Below, piece after piece: positions 1-7,475 of a stretch of 7,892 nt of DNA. Position numbers and translations under genes: made by a program. The notes below the pieces were generated by a model. The model searched no databases, was not told where the DNA came from, and was given only the letters and a program-made list of their open reading frames with translations. Numbering within the stretch: the first letter of the stretch is position 1; the number at the start of each line of letters is the position of its first letter. This DNA comes from Candidatus Aminicenantota bacterium (GTDB taxonomy: Bacteria > Acidobacteriota > Aminicenantia > Aminicenantales > Aminicenantaceae), in NCBI GenBank assembly GCA_013139435.1, contig WTAW01000425.1, positions 1-7,892 on the forward strand, given 5' to 3'.

Positions 1-1281
1 AAACACATCGGATTTGTGTATCTGACGGTGAGTGTAGAAGGCGAGCACCACCATAGCGAATACATTCAAGACAAAGGCCGTTATAGCCGGCGCAAGCACT
101 CCTAAATGCGGAATGAGGAAATAACACCCCATAATCATCACAACGACGCTCACCAAATCGATGTAGGCCACAATGTGGGGCTTATCCAGGGCAATAAGGA
201 TGGGCCTGAGGATTTGGAATAGGGCAAAAAACAAAAACCCCAAAGCCAACCAGATAAAAACAGGGATGGATCCGAGATAACGTTCCCCGAAAAAGAAGAG
301 GATGATATCTTTGGCTAAGAACAGAAAGGGAACCAAAAGAATCCCGATGCCTGCAGAAATCTTCAAGGACTGCCTGAAATAGACGATGAACTGCTCTTTG
401 TCTCTAAAACGGCTCACTTCTGGCAGAAGGACAGCTGTCAAGGTTGAAACAATGATGAGGAAGATATAGGTGAGGTTGAGAGCCAGGCCATATATTCCTG
501 CAGCCTCGCTGTCTAGCATTCGAGCGAGCATAACCACACCAATGTATAAGAATACTCGGCGACCCAAGTTACTCAAAAACAACCATTTGCCGAACGAGAT
601 GAGCTGAAAGTACAGTTTGTTCGTATGATTGCCTTTAGAGAAAAATACAGAACGAAAGTACAAAAAACCGAGCACAATCCCCAATATGGAAAGAAGAGAA
701 AACACAGAGACCGCAGAAAATGCAGTAAGGGCCGAAATCAAGAACAATATACTTATGGTTAGAACCTTAGCCATCTCTGTGAGGAACTGTATGACCACAT
801 AGGCGGGGAACTTTTTATATGCCCAGAGCGTAACCTTCACATAATTAAATATCGATAAAAAAAAGATTCCGAATGCAGCCATCCGGAGGAGCGGGAAAAG
901 CGAAGGCAGGCGAAAAATATGTTGAGCTAAAGGGCCAGCTGTGAAGAAAACAAACGCCGCCAAGATCAGACTGAGTGTGGCTTTTATGAAAAACACAGCT
1001 TTAACCACATGAACGGCTTCATCTTCCTGACCTCTCGCTAGATGAGATGAAACAAACTTGATCATCGTGCCCAGCATGCCGAAACTGGCAAGAGGCTGAG
1101 CCATGAGGATCACAGAGGTAGAGATGTTGAACAAGCCAAAGTCGCTGACAGAGAGGGCTTTCGATATGATCAGAATTGCCAGAAAGGCCAACCCCGCACA
1201 CAGAATATTGCCCGAGGTCATCAAAATGAGATGTCCCGCCAATCTGGACTTGAAGAATTCAACGAATGGATGTGTTTTCAT
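1..1281 (-). CDS. Polysaccharide (O-antigen type) flippase, Wzx/RfbX-like, partial at left edge
   Basis: The reverse strand is open without a stop from an ATG at 1281 to position 1, giving 427 codons; the C-terminus lies outside the window. The product is almost entirely hydrophobic helices (about 12 by eye). Family-like elements are the N-terminal pattern SKALSVSDFGLFNIS (residues 40-54), the mid-protein repeat of it, ARMLDSEAAGIYGLALNL (253-270), and PEVSRF (287-292). These fit the MOP-superfamily polysaccharide transporters that flip lipid-linked sugar units across the inner membrane. Family members are usually about 430-500 residues, so little is missing. A TAG lies in frame nine codons upstream of the ATG and no other start codon lies between, so 1281 is the farthest possible start; no Shine-Dalgarno is visible. 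A strong promoter-like sequence sits just upstream (1300-1328). Substrate specificity cannot be read from the sequence. An adjacent glycan gene cluster to the left is inferred, not seen. Confidence 0.88.
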   Translation of the reverse strand, partial: MKTHPFVEFFKSRLAGHLILMTSGNILCAGLAFLAILIISKALSVSDFGLFNISTSVILMAQPLASFGMLGTMIKFVSSHLARGQEDEAVHVVKAVFFIKATLSLILAAFVFFTAGPLAQHIFRLPSLFPLLRMAAFGIFFLSIFNYVKVTLWAYKKFPAYVVIQFLTEMAKVLTISILFLISALTAFSAVSVFSLLSILGIVLGFLYFRSVFFSKGNHTNKLYFQLISFGKWLFLSNLGRRVFLYIGVVMLARMLDSEAAGIYGLALNLTYIFLIIVSTLTAVLLPEVSRFRDKEQFIVYFRQSLKISAGIGILLVPFLFLAKDIILFFFGERYLGSIPVFIWLALGFLFFALFQILRPILIALDKPHIVAYIDLVSVVVMIMGCYFLIPHLGVLAPAITAFVLNVFAMVVLAFYTHRQIHKSDVF

Positions 1282-1299
1282 TGGTAGGAATAAGCATCG

Positions 1300-1328
1300 A
1301 TTCTATTGCGACAGTTGGATGTTGTCAA
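1300..1328 (-). promoter_or_regulatory. Near-consensus sigma-70 promoter for the flippase
   Basis: Read on the minus strand, TTGACA (1328-1323) matches the -35 consensus 6/6. It is followed after exactly 17 bases by TAGAAT (1305-1300), which matches the -10 consensus 5/6. Transcription would begin near 1293, leaving only about 12 nt before the ATG at 1281, so the message would be almost leaderless, consistent with the absence of a Shine-Dalgarno there. Its location in the 90-bp gap between the ABC-F stop and the flippase start suggests the flippase can be transcribed separately from the ABC-F gene. The match is seen; activity is inferred. Confidence 0.55.
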
Positions 1329-1371
1329 GGAGGGGAGCAGTTCCATTTCCTGAAAAGATGCTTAAAGTGAG

Positions 1372-3312
1372 TTAGTGGAGAGAGTTTAACAGCTCTTCGA
1401 GCTCCAGTTTATCCTTTTCCCATCTGTCATAACTCTCTTCGAGGTTCTTTTTCAGACGTTTGTATTCCCGCTGGTACTCAGAGACTTGCTTGCCGTCCTG
1501 ATAAGTTGCCGGTTGTGCGAGTTCCTTTTCGATCTCTTTCATGCGTGTTTCCATACCATCGATTTCTTCCTCGATCCGAGCGATCTCCTGCTTCAGCCGA
1601 TTTCTATCCCTGCTGATCGCTTGTCTGACTTCGGCTTCTAAGCGTTTCTGGTCTTTGGTTTTTCGTCCCTTGGGGTGTGACCATTTTTTCGTTTCAGATC
1701 TTGCGACATCTGCGGGCTCCAACATTCTTTTCGCCAAATAATCCGAATAATTCCCCAGGTATTCGGTAAGGAGTCCGTCCTTCAGCTCGATGATCCGGGC
1801 TACGATTTTATCCAGAAAATAGCGATCATGAGAGATCAATAAAAGAGTTCCCTCATAGTGTATCAACGCCTGTTCCAGAGCTTCAACTGAAACCAGGTCG
1901 AGATGATTGGTCGGCTCATCCATGATAAGGAAATTAACGGGTGAAAGAAGGATTTTAGCCAGCGACACCCTGGCTTTCTCTCCTCCGGAAAGGACCTTGA
2001 TCCTCTTAAAAACATCATCGCCGCTGAACTGGAAGGCTCCGAGGACGTCCCTGATCCGCGGGATGTGAGCCTCTGCCGCGCTCGAAAAGACCTCATCGTA
2101 CACATTCGCTTCTGGGTCCAGCATATCCAACTGATGCTGTGCATAATACCCCATTGAAGTTCTCTTGCCGAGTGTGATGCTTCCTCTCTGGGAAGAAAGC
2201 TGGTTCATGATAAGACGTGTGAGAGTTGTCTTACCGGCACCGTTGGCGCCGACAAGCGCCACTCTTTCCTTTCTGGAGATGATCAGCTGGACATCCTCCA
2301 GCACCCACGGCTTTTCATAACGAAAGAACATATCTTCAATGTGCAAGACATCTTTGTAGCTTTTAACCTCCACACTCAGTTGGAAATTTATCCGGCGAGG
2401 CGGAGGCGGGAGTTCGACTTTCTCCAGCTTTTCCAGCTGTTTGATCCGGCTCTGTACTTGGCTGGCTTTTGTGTTTTTAGCGCGAAACCGTTCGATAAAC
2501 CGTTCCTGGCGTTTTCTTTCTGCTTTCAGGGTCTCTATTTTTTTGCGCTGAAGCTGGATTCTTTTTTCCTTCTCGCGCTCGAAAAAATGGTAGTTGCCTG
2601 CGTATCGTTCAAGCCTCCCCTGATCCAGCTCATACACATCGTGGGCCAGACGATCAATAAAATATCGGTCATGGGACACCAGAATTACGCTTCCGGGGAA
2701 CTGGAGGAGATATTGTTCTAGCCATTCAAGGGAAGGCAGGTCCAGGTGATTGGTCGGTTCATCCAGAAGAAGCAAGCCCGGCCTCTGAAGGAGCAGACGA
2801 GCCAGATAGACCCGCATCCTCCATCCACCGCTCATCTCCGATTGAGGGCGCAAAAAATCTGCCTCTCTAAATCCAAGGCCGGACAGGATAGTTTTAGCAG
2901 TGGCTTCCAAACGGTATCCGCCCAGGGCTTCATACTGGTGTTCCAAATCCCCGAGCTTTTTCAGGAGCTTGTCTTCATTATCCAGAGATTCATCAAAAGT
3001 ATGATATGTCTCTTCAATTTTTCTTTCTAACTCGGATATCCTTTCGTGACCGGCCAGCGCTGTTTCCAATACGGATCCCCCACACACATCTATCTCTTCC
3101 TGGGGGAGATGCCCGATGTGATATTCCCTGGGTTTGTTGATCGTTCCTTTATCAGGCTGAAGATCGCCGATGATCAGTCGGAGGAGTGTTGTCTTACCCG
3201 CACCGTTCGGTCCGATAAGCGCAGAGCGTTTTCCCGGCTGGATGCTCCAGTTGATCTCCGTCATCAACGTCCGACCGCCGATGCTGTAACTCAAATCCTG
3301 GATCTGTATCAT
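1372..3312 (-). CDS. ABC-F family ATPase, ribosome-associated translation factor type
   Basis: A 646-residue soluble protein with two ABC ATPase domains and no membrane segments. Domain 1 has Walker A GPNGAGKTT (34-42), signature SGGWRMR (161-167), Walker B LLLLDEPTNHLD (180-191, catalytic Glu185) and switch SHDRYF (213-218). Domain 2 has GANGAGKTT (355-363), LSGGEKARV (441-449), DEPTNHLD (465-472, Glu466) and SHDRYF (494-499). The DEPTNHLD form of Walker B and the charged helical linker (about 240-312) between the domains define ABC-F. Residues about 550-646 form a highly charged coiled coil like the C-terminal extension of Uup, YheS and YdiF-type members. Family knowledge: ABC-F proteins bind the ribosomal E site and relieve stalled or distorted translation. 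All ATPase motifs are intact, so it should be active. I read it as a housekeeping factor; assignment to a named subfamily or to antibiotic resistance needs phylogeny. The start at 3312 precedes domain 1 by the usual few residues; no well-placed Shine-Dalgarno is visible. It is divergent from the M14 peptidase. Confidence 0.96.
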   Translation of the reverse strand: MIQIQDLSYSIGGRTLMTEINWSIQPGKRSALIGPNGAGKTTLLRLIIGDLQPDKGTINKPREYHIGHLPQEEIDVCGGSVLETALAGHERISELERKIEETYHTFDESLDNEDKLLKKLGDLEHQYEALGGYRLEATAKTILSGLGFREADFLRPQSEMSGGWRMRVYLARLLLQRPGLLLLDEPTNHLDLPSLEWLEQYLLQFPGSVILVSHDRYFIDRLAHDVYELDQGRLERYAGNYHFFEREKEKRIQLQRKKIETLKAERKRQERFIERFRAKNTKASQVQSRIKQLEKLEKVELPPPPRRINFQLSVEVKSYKDVLHIEDMFFRYEKPWVLEDVQLIISRKERVALVGANGAGKTTLTRLIMNQLSSQRGSITLGKRTSMGYYAQHQLDMLDPEANVYDEVFSSAAEAHIPRIRDVLGAFQFSGDDVFKRIKVLSGGEKARVSLAKILLSPVNFLIMDEPTNHLDLVSVEALEQALIHYEGTLLLISHDRYFLDKIVARIIELKDGLLTEYLGNYSDYLAKRMLEPADVARSETKKWSHPKGRKTKDQKRLEAEVRQAISRDRNRLKQEIARIEEEIDGMETRMKEIEKELAQPATYQDGKQVSEYQREYKRLKKNLEESYDRWEKDKLELEELLNSLH

Positions 3313-3335
3313 TGGGTGCCCGATCTATCTCTCAT
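3309..3335 (-). other. Possible 8-codon leader ORF overlapping the ABC-F start
   Basis: On the minus strand an ATG at 3335 opens an 8-codon frame (MRDRSGTQ) whose TGA (3311-3309) overlaps the ABC-F ATG in an ATGA arrangement. An AAGGA precedes it, but only about one base from the ATG, which is too close for a normal Shine-Dalgarno. Such overlaps permit translational coupling, and short upstream frames regulate some ABC-F genes. A frame this short can arise by chance, so this is a weak call. Confidence 0.18.
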
Positions 3336-3405
3336 TCCTTATAATCTAACAAATCACATTCCCTCTCGGCAACAGATTTAAAATGCGGTGTTCTCTTTGT
3401 TTTAA

Positions 3406-3452
3406 TGTAGGGACCGTTTCCCAAACGGTCCGTTCGGGGAACGGACCCTACA
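3406..3452. repeat. 47-bp nested palindrome in the divergent intergenic region
   Basis: The segment begins TGTAGGG and ends CCCTACA and is an imperfect palindrome centred on 3429, with 20 of 23 pairs complementary and one of the three exceptions a G-T pair. It is built from two perfect hairpins sharing five bases (GGTCC, 3427-3431). The first has arms 3411-3419 and 3423-3431 around loop CCC; the second has arms 3427-3435 and 3439-3447 around loop GGG. Each stem is 9 bp. The flanking genes are divergent (ABC-F leftward, M14 peptidase rightward), so it cannot be a terminator for either and no T-run follows. It resembles REP-type dispersed palindromes; a regulatory site for both genes is the alternative. 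Copy number elsewhere is unknown. Confidence 0.75.
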
Positions 3453-3491
3453 GCTCAAACTTAGGATGTCTCAGGACAAGGCATAAAATGG

Positions 3492-3518
3492 TTGATTGTT
3501 GAATCTCGAAAGTATAAA
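3492..3518 (+). promoter_or_regulatory. Weak candidate promoter for the M14 peptidase
   Basis: TTGATT (3492-3497) and TATAAA (3513-3518) resemble -35 and -10 boxes, but the 15-base spacing is shorter than the usual 16-18. The -10 end lies about 46 bases before the ATG at 3565. It is the best candidate I can see between the palindrome and the gene, and it is only suggestive. Confidence 0.25.
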
Positions 3519-3564
3519 GTAAAAAGCTGCAGTTCAGATCTCAAGATTGAAAGGAAAGGATTAA

Positions 3565-6339
3565 ATGAAAAGGATAAGAATCCCTATTCTGTATCTTTTA
3601 AGCCTATTCTTATTTGTCCTGCCAGTTCTCGGCCAGGATAAGATAACAACCCCGAAGGAACAGTTCGGGCATGACATCGGAGACGATTATTGGCTGGCGA
3701 CATACACTCAGCTCGTCAATTACTGGAAGACATTGGAACAAGAGTCTCCACGGATTATACTGGAGCAGATCGGGACGACTTCGGAAGGCCGTACCGTGAT
3801 TTTGGCCATTATCACTTCGCCCGAGAACCATAAAAATCTCGCTCGCTATAAAGAGATCGCAAGACGTTTGGCATTAGCTGATGGGCTTGATGACAATGAG
3901 GCTCGCGCGCTAGCCAAAGAGGGAAAAGCCGTTGTCTGGATCGATGGAGGACTGCATGCCACCGAGGTCGCCGGCGCACAACAAGAGCTGGAGCTCGTTT
4001 ACCAGATGGTGAGCGGCAGTGATACCGAAACTCTTCGGATCCTGGACAATGTGATCCTCCTCGCTCTCATCACAAACCCTGACGGCATGGAGAATATCGG
4101 AAATTGGTACATGCGTGAACCCGATCCGAAAAAAAGGTCGACACGCGGGCTACCTTACCTGTACCAGAAATACGTCGGGCACGACAACAACCGCGATTTC
4201 TACATGGTCAACATGAAAGAGACAGAGATCATCAACCGCATTCTCTACCGCGAGTGGTTTCCTCAGATCGTGTACAACCACCACCAGACCGGCCCTTCGG
4301 GCGCTGTCCTTTTTGCCCCTCCCTTCCGAGAACCCTATAATTTCAACTACGATCCTCTTCTCGTCCTGGGAATCGATGTGGTGGGTTCAGCCATGCACAG
4401 CCGTTTTATGGCTGAGGGCAAACCCGGGTCTACGATGAGGGAGGGGGCCTGGTATCAAACCTGGTGGAACGGCTGTCTCCGTTGCACACCTTACTTCCAC
4501 AACATGATCGGGATCCTCACGGAGATGATCGGCAATCCTACGCCCGTGACAATCCCATTCATTCCTGAGAAACACCTGGCCAACGGCGACTATCCCTTCC
4601 CCATTGCTCCTCAGACGTGGCATTTTCGCAGCACGATCGAATACAGCATCACAGCTGATCGTGCTATCCTCGACACAGCCGCAAAACTCAAAGACAATTT
4701 CCTCTTTAACATCTACCGGATGGGAAAAAACTCCATCGAAAAGGGCAGCCGAGATCACTGGACCATAACTCCGCGCAGGATCGAGGCCGTTCAAGCTGCT
4801 ATTAAAAAAGATGATGCCAAACCCATGGGAACAGGCCGAAGATCACGGGGCTATGATCCGAAATATTTTAAAATCCTGCAGGATCCTGAAGCCAGAGACC
4901 CGAGAGGATTTATCATCCCCTCAGACCAACCGGATTTTCTCACCGCAACCAAATTTATCAACACTCTCATAAAAAATGGAATCACCATTCACCGTGCAAC
5001 GAAGTCTTTTAAGGTCGAAGGAAAGACATATCCGGAAGGGTCCTATGTCGTAAAATCGGCACAGGCCTTTCGTCCGCATGTCATCGACATGTTCGAACCG
5101 CAACATTACCCGGACGACATTCCATACCCCGGCGGTCCTCCACGCGCGCCCTATGATAGTGCAGGATATACTCTGGCTTTCCAGATGGGGGTGGAATTCG
5201 ACCGGATCCTCGAAGGTTTTGATGGCCCCTTCGAAAAATTGGATGGCCTGGCTGAGGCACCAGAAGGCCGAGTAAAAGGGAGCAGTTCTCTGGGGTATAT
5301 CCTGGACCACAGGGTGAACGAAGCGTTTACCGCCATCAATCGACTCGTAAAGAGCGGAGAGGATGTGTACTGGCTGAAAGACAAAATTCAAATAAACGGA
5401 AAAACCCTACCTGAGGGTGCGGTATACATCCCGGCTAAAACATCCACAATCCCCAAACTCCAAGCTTTGGCGCAGGAGAAAGGATTGACCTTCGAAGCTG
5501 TCACAGCCAAACCCAAAGGGGAAGCCTATCGGATGAGGGCTCCACGGATCGGACTATGGGATCGATACGGGGGGTCCATGCCTTCGGGATGGGTGAGATG
5601 GCTGATGGAACAGTTCGAGTTCGATTTCGAGGTGGTCTATCCCCAAACGCTCGATGCTGGTGATCTTAAGAGCAAATTTGACGTTCTTATTTTTGTGGGG
5701 GGAGCGATCCCCGCGATGGTGGAGGATGAATTTTCCCGTTACTTCAGAAGCAAACAACCCGACCCGAAAACCATCCCCGCCGAGTACAGAAACAGATTAG
5801 GCAAAGTCACTAAAGAAAAGACGATCCCTCAGCTCAAACGATTCCTCGATGATGGGGGAACGATTCTCACTATTGGAAGCTCAACAAGCCTCGGCTATTA
5901 TGTAGGCCTCCCGATCAGTGATGCGTTGGTTGAAAAGACAGCTGACGGAAAAGAAAAACCGCTGCCCATGGCAAAGTATTTTGTTCCCGGCTCTATACTC
6001 CAGGTCAAGATCGACACATCAAATCCTCTAACCTATGGGCTGCCGGAAAAATTGAATGTGTACTTTAATAGAAGTCCGGTTTTCCATCTTGAACCTGAGT
6101 CCGCATTTTTAAAAGTGAAGCCCGTGGCATGGTTTGACACCGACAAACCGCTGCGCAGTGGATGGGCATGGGGTCAGCACTACCTCAAAGGGGGCATCAC
6201 CGTTGTTGAAGCGGAAGTGGGCAAGGGGAAGCTTTTCCTTTTTGGTCCAGAGATCACTTTCCGAGTCCAACCGCACGGCACGTTTAAATTTCTTTTTAAC
6301 GCGATTTTTTATGGCACGGCCACATCCACAACGCTCTAA
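3565..6339 (+). CDS. Secreted M14-family zinc carboxypeptidase with C-terminal GATase1-like domain
   Basis: A 924-residue exported protein. Residues 1-23 form a Sec signal peptide (Lys/Arg start, hydrophobic core, probable cleavage after VLG23); there is no lipobox Cys. The M14 catalytic domain (about 40-390) has the zinc pair HATE (His131, Glu134), NPDG (171-174), substrate-binding GHDNNRDF (205-212, Arg210), the third zinc ligand in NHHQTGP (probably His240) and the catalytic Glu320 in GILTEMIG. All expected M14 residues are therefore present. M14 enzymes remove C-terminal residues from peptides or cleave peptidoglycan and related amide bonds; the substrate here is unknown. Residues about 430-640 form a linker with an internal duplication. 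Residues about 660-918 look like a class I glutamine amidotransferase fold (RIGLWDRYGG, VLIFVGG, GGTILTIGSS), but with no cysteine, so probably a non-catalytic accessory domain. The start is set by AAGGAAAGGA at 3551-3560, the only good ribosome binding site in the window. It is probably periplasmic or outside the cell and takes part in peptide scavenging. Confidence 0.93.
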   Translation: MKRIRIPILYLLSLFLFVLPVLGQDKITTPKEQFGHDIGDDYWLATYTQLVNYWKTLEQESPRIILEQIGTTSEGRTVILAIITSPENHKNLARYKEIARRLALADGLDDNEARALAKEGKAVVWIDGGLHATEVAGAQQELELVYQMVSGSDTETLRILDNVILLALITNPDGMENIGNWYMREPDPKKRSTRGLPYLYQKYVGHDNNRDFYMVNMKETEIINRILYREWFPQIVYNHHQTGPSGAVLFAPPFREPYNFNYDPLLVLGIDVVGSAMHSRFMAEGKPGSTMREGAWYQTWWNGCLRCTPYFHNMIGILTEMIGNPTPVTIPFIPEKHLANGDYPFPIAPQTWHFRSTIEYSITADRAILDTAAKLKDNFLFNIYRMGKNSIEKGSRDHWTITPRRIEAVQAAIKKDDAKPMGTGRRSRGYDPKYFKILQDPEARDPRGFIIPSDQPDFLTATKFINTLIKNGITIHRATKSFKVEGKTYPEGSYVVKSAQAFRPHVIDMFEPQHYPDDIPYPGGPPRAPYDSAGYTLAFQMGVEFDRILEGFDGPFEKLDGLAEAPEGRVKGSSSLGYILDHRVNEAFTAINRLVKSGEDVYWLKDKIQINGKTLPEGAVYIPAKTSTIPKLQALAQEKGLTFEAVTAKPKGEAYRMRAPRIGLWDRYGGSMPSGWVRWLMEQFEFDFEVVYPQTLDAGDLKSKFDVLIFVGGAIPAMVEDEFSRYFRSKQPDPKTIPAEYRNRLGKVTKEKTIPQLKRFLDDGGTILTIGSSTSLGYYVGLPISDALVEKTADGKEKPLPMAKYFVPGSILQVKIDTSNPLTYGLPEKLNVYFNRSPVFHLEPESAFLKVKPVAWFDTDKPLRSGWAWGQHYLKGGITVVEAEVGKGKLFLFGPEITFRVQPHGTFKFLFNAIFYGTATSTTL

Positions 6340-6415
6340 TTTCATCGATGGATAAAACGATGTGGATTCTATTCCTGGAGAGATTGAAGCGGAGTGACTA
6401 AAACATTTAATTGCG
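6340..6415. other. Convergent intergenic gap without a clear terminator
   Basis: These 76 bases separate the ends of the M14 gene and the converging isomerase-like gene. The only symmetry I see is a 5-bp pair (CATCG and CGATG around 6343-6362) with a 10-base AT-rich loop and no following T-run. Neither gene has a convincing intrinsic terminator here. Confidence 0.5.
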
Positions 6416-7402
6416 TCAAACAGAGAGGAGTTTCTTCAATGCTAGGATATCCCTCTTAAGACGCTCTTCGCATATTTCAGGCCACTGCTCTCTTTCGATA
6501 ATGGATAATCCTTTGTGCTCCATTCTGTCTTTTGTGAGATCGGCCAGCCGAAGGAGTTTGATAAACTCATCCCGCGATAGGTCCGGAAATTCTGCAAGAA
6601 ATTGAGGATTAGACACGGGCAGCACAAAGCTCCCTCCGTGGTCTTCGATCGAAAGGTTCACTTTATGCGGGAGTGTATTCAAAAGGACGATGATCTTTGT
6701 GAGGTCGATTACCCCCCTCCCTATTTCTGCAGGAAAGGAGATCAAGTCATCAGATTCCAAAATCACACCGCCATCCTTGATATGTGAGCTGACGATCCAA
6801 GGGAGGATCCGCTCGGTGGCTGACACAGGCTCTTCCAACATGGTAAGAAGATTCATGGTGTCGAGGCATATTCCCAGATAATCCCCGGGTTCAGCATCAC
6901 ACCGCTCAAAGAGACGCAACAACTCGAAAGTCGTGAACTCGAAGTGTGTTTCAATCGCAAGGATGACATTGTGATCTTTGAACATTTGCTTCTGTGAGCG
7001 GAGAGCGACTGCTGCCTCTTCAAGCAATGTATCGGTTTTTGGATTATCCGGATTCCAGCGCATCAATCCGCCTGAGCAGGAACGGATGATCTGGGTACCC
7101 AGGATCTCGGCTTCTCTGGCCGCCTTTCTGTTGACTTCAAAGATGTCCTTCTTTGCCCATGTCTGCACGTCAAAGGGAATGTGCTGGCCACCTCCCCATT
7201 CCAGATAGAGGTCGTTGGATGAGGCAAATTGTGAAAGATCTTTCAGTATGGACGGATCGATTTTTTGGCTCTCTTCAGGAGTGAGCCCTGAAAACTGCAC
7301 GCCCTTAGCACCGTTATCCCTGGCCCACTGAAGGATTTGGAGAGGGATTAATTCCAATGGAAACAATCCGTAATTGTCGATGCCAACCTGTAGATTTCTC
7401 AT
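6416..7402 (-). CDS. Sugar phosphate isomerase/epimerase-type TIM barrel protein
   Basis: Counting from ATG 7402 the product has 328 residues and resembles the xylose-isomerase-like / AP endonuclease 2 TIM barrel superfamily. Strand 1 is near MRNLQVGIDNYG at the N-terminus. Candidate metal ligands appear in the expected order, one per barrel strand: Glu151 (AIETHFEF), Asp181 (CLDTMN), His207 (SSHIKDGG) and Glu253 (SIEDHGG). GRGVIDL near 228-234 matches the conserved GxGxxD loop. Such proteins bind a divalent metal and isomerise or epimerise sugars or inositol derivatives in the cytosol; the substrate cannot be assigned. The frame continues upstream to a GTG at 7462 with another ATG at 7435. 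I prefer 7402 because strand 1 should start close to the N-terminus, the extra residues (TYFECKKTLK) look unlike the family, and the candidate promoter at 7441-7469 would exclude the GTG. No strong Shine-Dalgarno supports any of the three. It converges on the M14 gene. Confidence 0.87.
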   Translation of the reverse strand: MRNLQVGIDNYGLFPLELIPLQILQWARDNGAKGVQFSGLTPEESQKIDPSILKDLSQFASSNDLYLEWGGGQHIPFDVQTWAKKDIFEVNRKAAREAEILGTQIIRSCSGGLMRWNPDNPKTDTLLEEAAVALRSQKQMFKDHNVILAIETHFEFTTFELLRLFERCDAEPGDYLGICLDTMNLLTMLEEPVSATERILPWIVSSHIKDGGVILESDDLISFPAEIGRGVIDLTKIIVLLNTLPHKVNLSIEDHGGSFVLPVSNPQFLAEFPDLSRDEFIKLLRLADLTKDRMEHKGLSIIEREQWPEICEERLKRDILALKKLLSV

Positions 7403-7440
7403 CTTTAATGTCTTTTTACACTCGAAATACGTCATAGACA

Positions 7441-7469
7441 AGGTTAAATTTCCTTTGTTCACTTGTCAA
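7441..7469 (-). promoter_or_regulatory. Candidate promoter of the isomerase-like gene
   Basis: On the minus strand TTGACA (7469-7464) matches the -35 consensus 6/6, and 17 bases on TAACCT (7446-7441) matches the -10 consensus only 3/6. The predicted leader would be about 30 nt to the ATG at 7402. A 6-bp inverted repeat overlaps the two boxes (CTTGTC at 7462-7467 and GACAAG at 7437-7442 on the plus strand), which could be an operator or chance. The strong -35 with a poor -10 would suit an activated promoter, but this is inference. Confidence 0.35.
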
Positions 7470-7475
7470 GTTTTG

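Noticed and set aside
2341..2721. 126-codon plus-strand frame within the ABC-F gene
   Set aside because: It lies wholly antisense to a clearly coding gene, and its composition (Phe/Leu-rich from complementing Lys/Glu codons) is typical of a shadow frame.
1372..3312. ABC-F protein as a dedicated antibiotic-resistance determinant
   Set aside because: The motifs define ABC-F generally. The charged C-terminal extension resembles housekeeping Uup/YheS/YdiF types, and no resistance or mobile-element context is present.
3340..3345. Perfect TATAAT on the plus strand upstream of the M14 gene
   Set aside because: No acceptable -35 lies 16-18 bases upstream and it is about 220 bases from the M14 start, so it is probably chance in AT-rich DNA.
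3046..3381. 111-codon plus-strand frame spanning the ABC-F start and the intergenic region
   Set aside because: Most of it is antisense to the conserved Walker A region of ABC-F; it has no ribosome binding site and no recognisable product.
4387..5391. Minus-strand frames of 135 and 156 codons within the M14 gene
   Set aside because: The plus-strand frame carries all M14 catalytic residues and continuous domain structure. The antisense products show no recognisable motifs.
6343..6362. Possible terminator after the M14 gene (CATCG/CGATG)
   Set aside because: The stem is only 5 bp, the loop is 10 bases, and no T-run follows on either strand.
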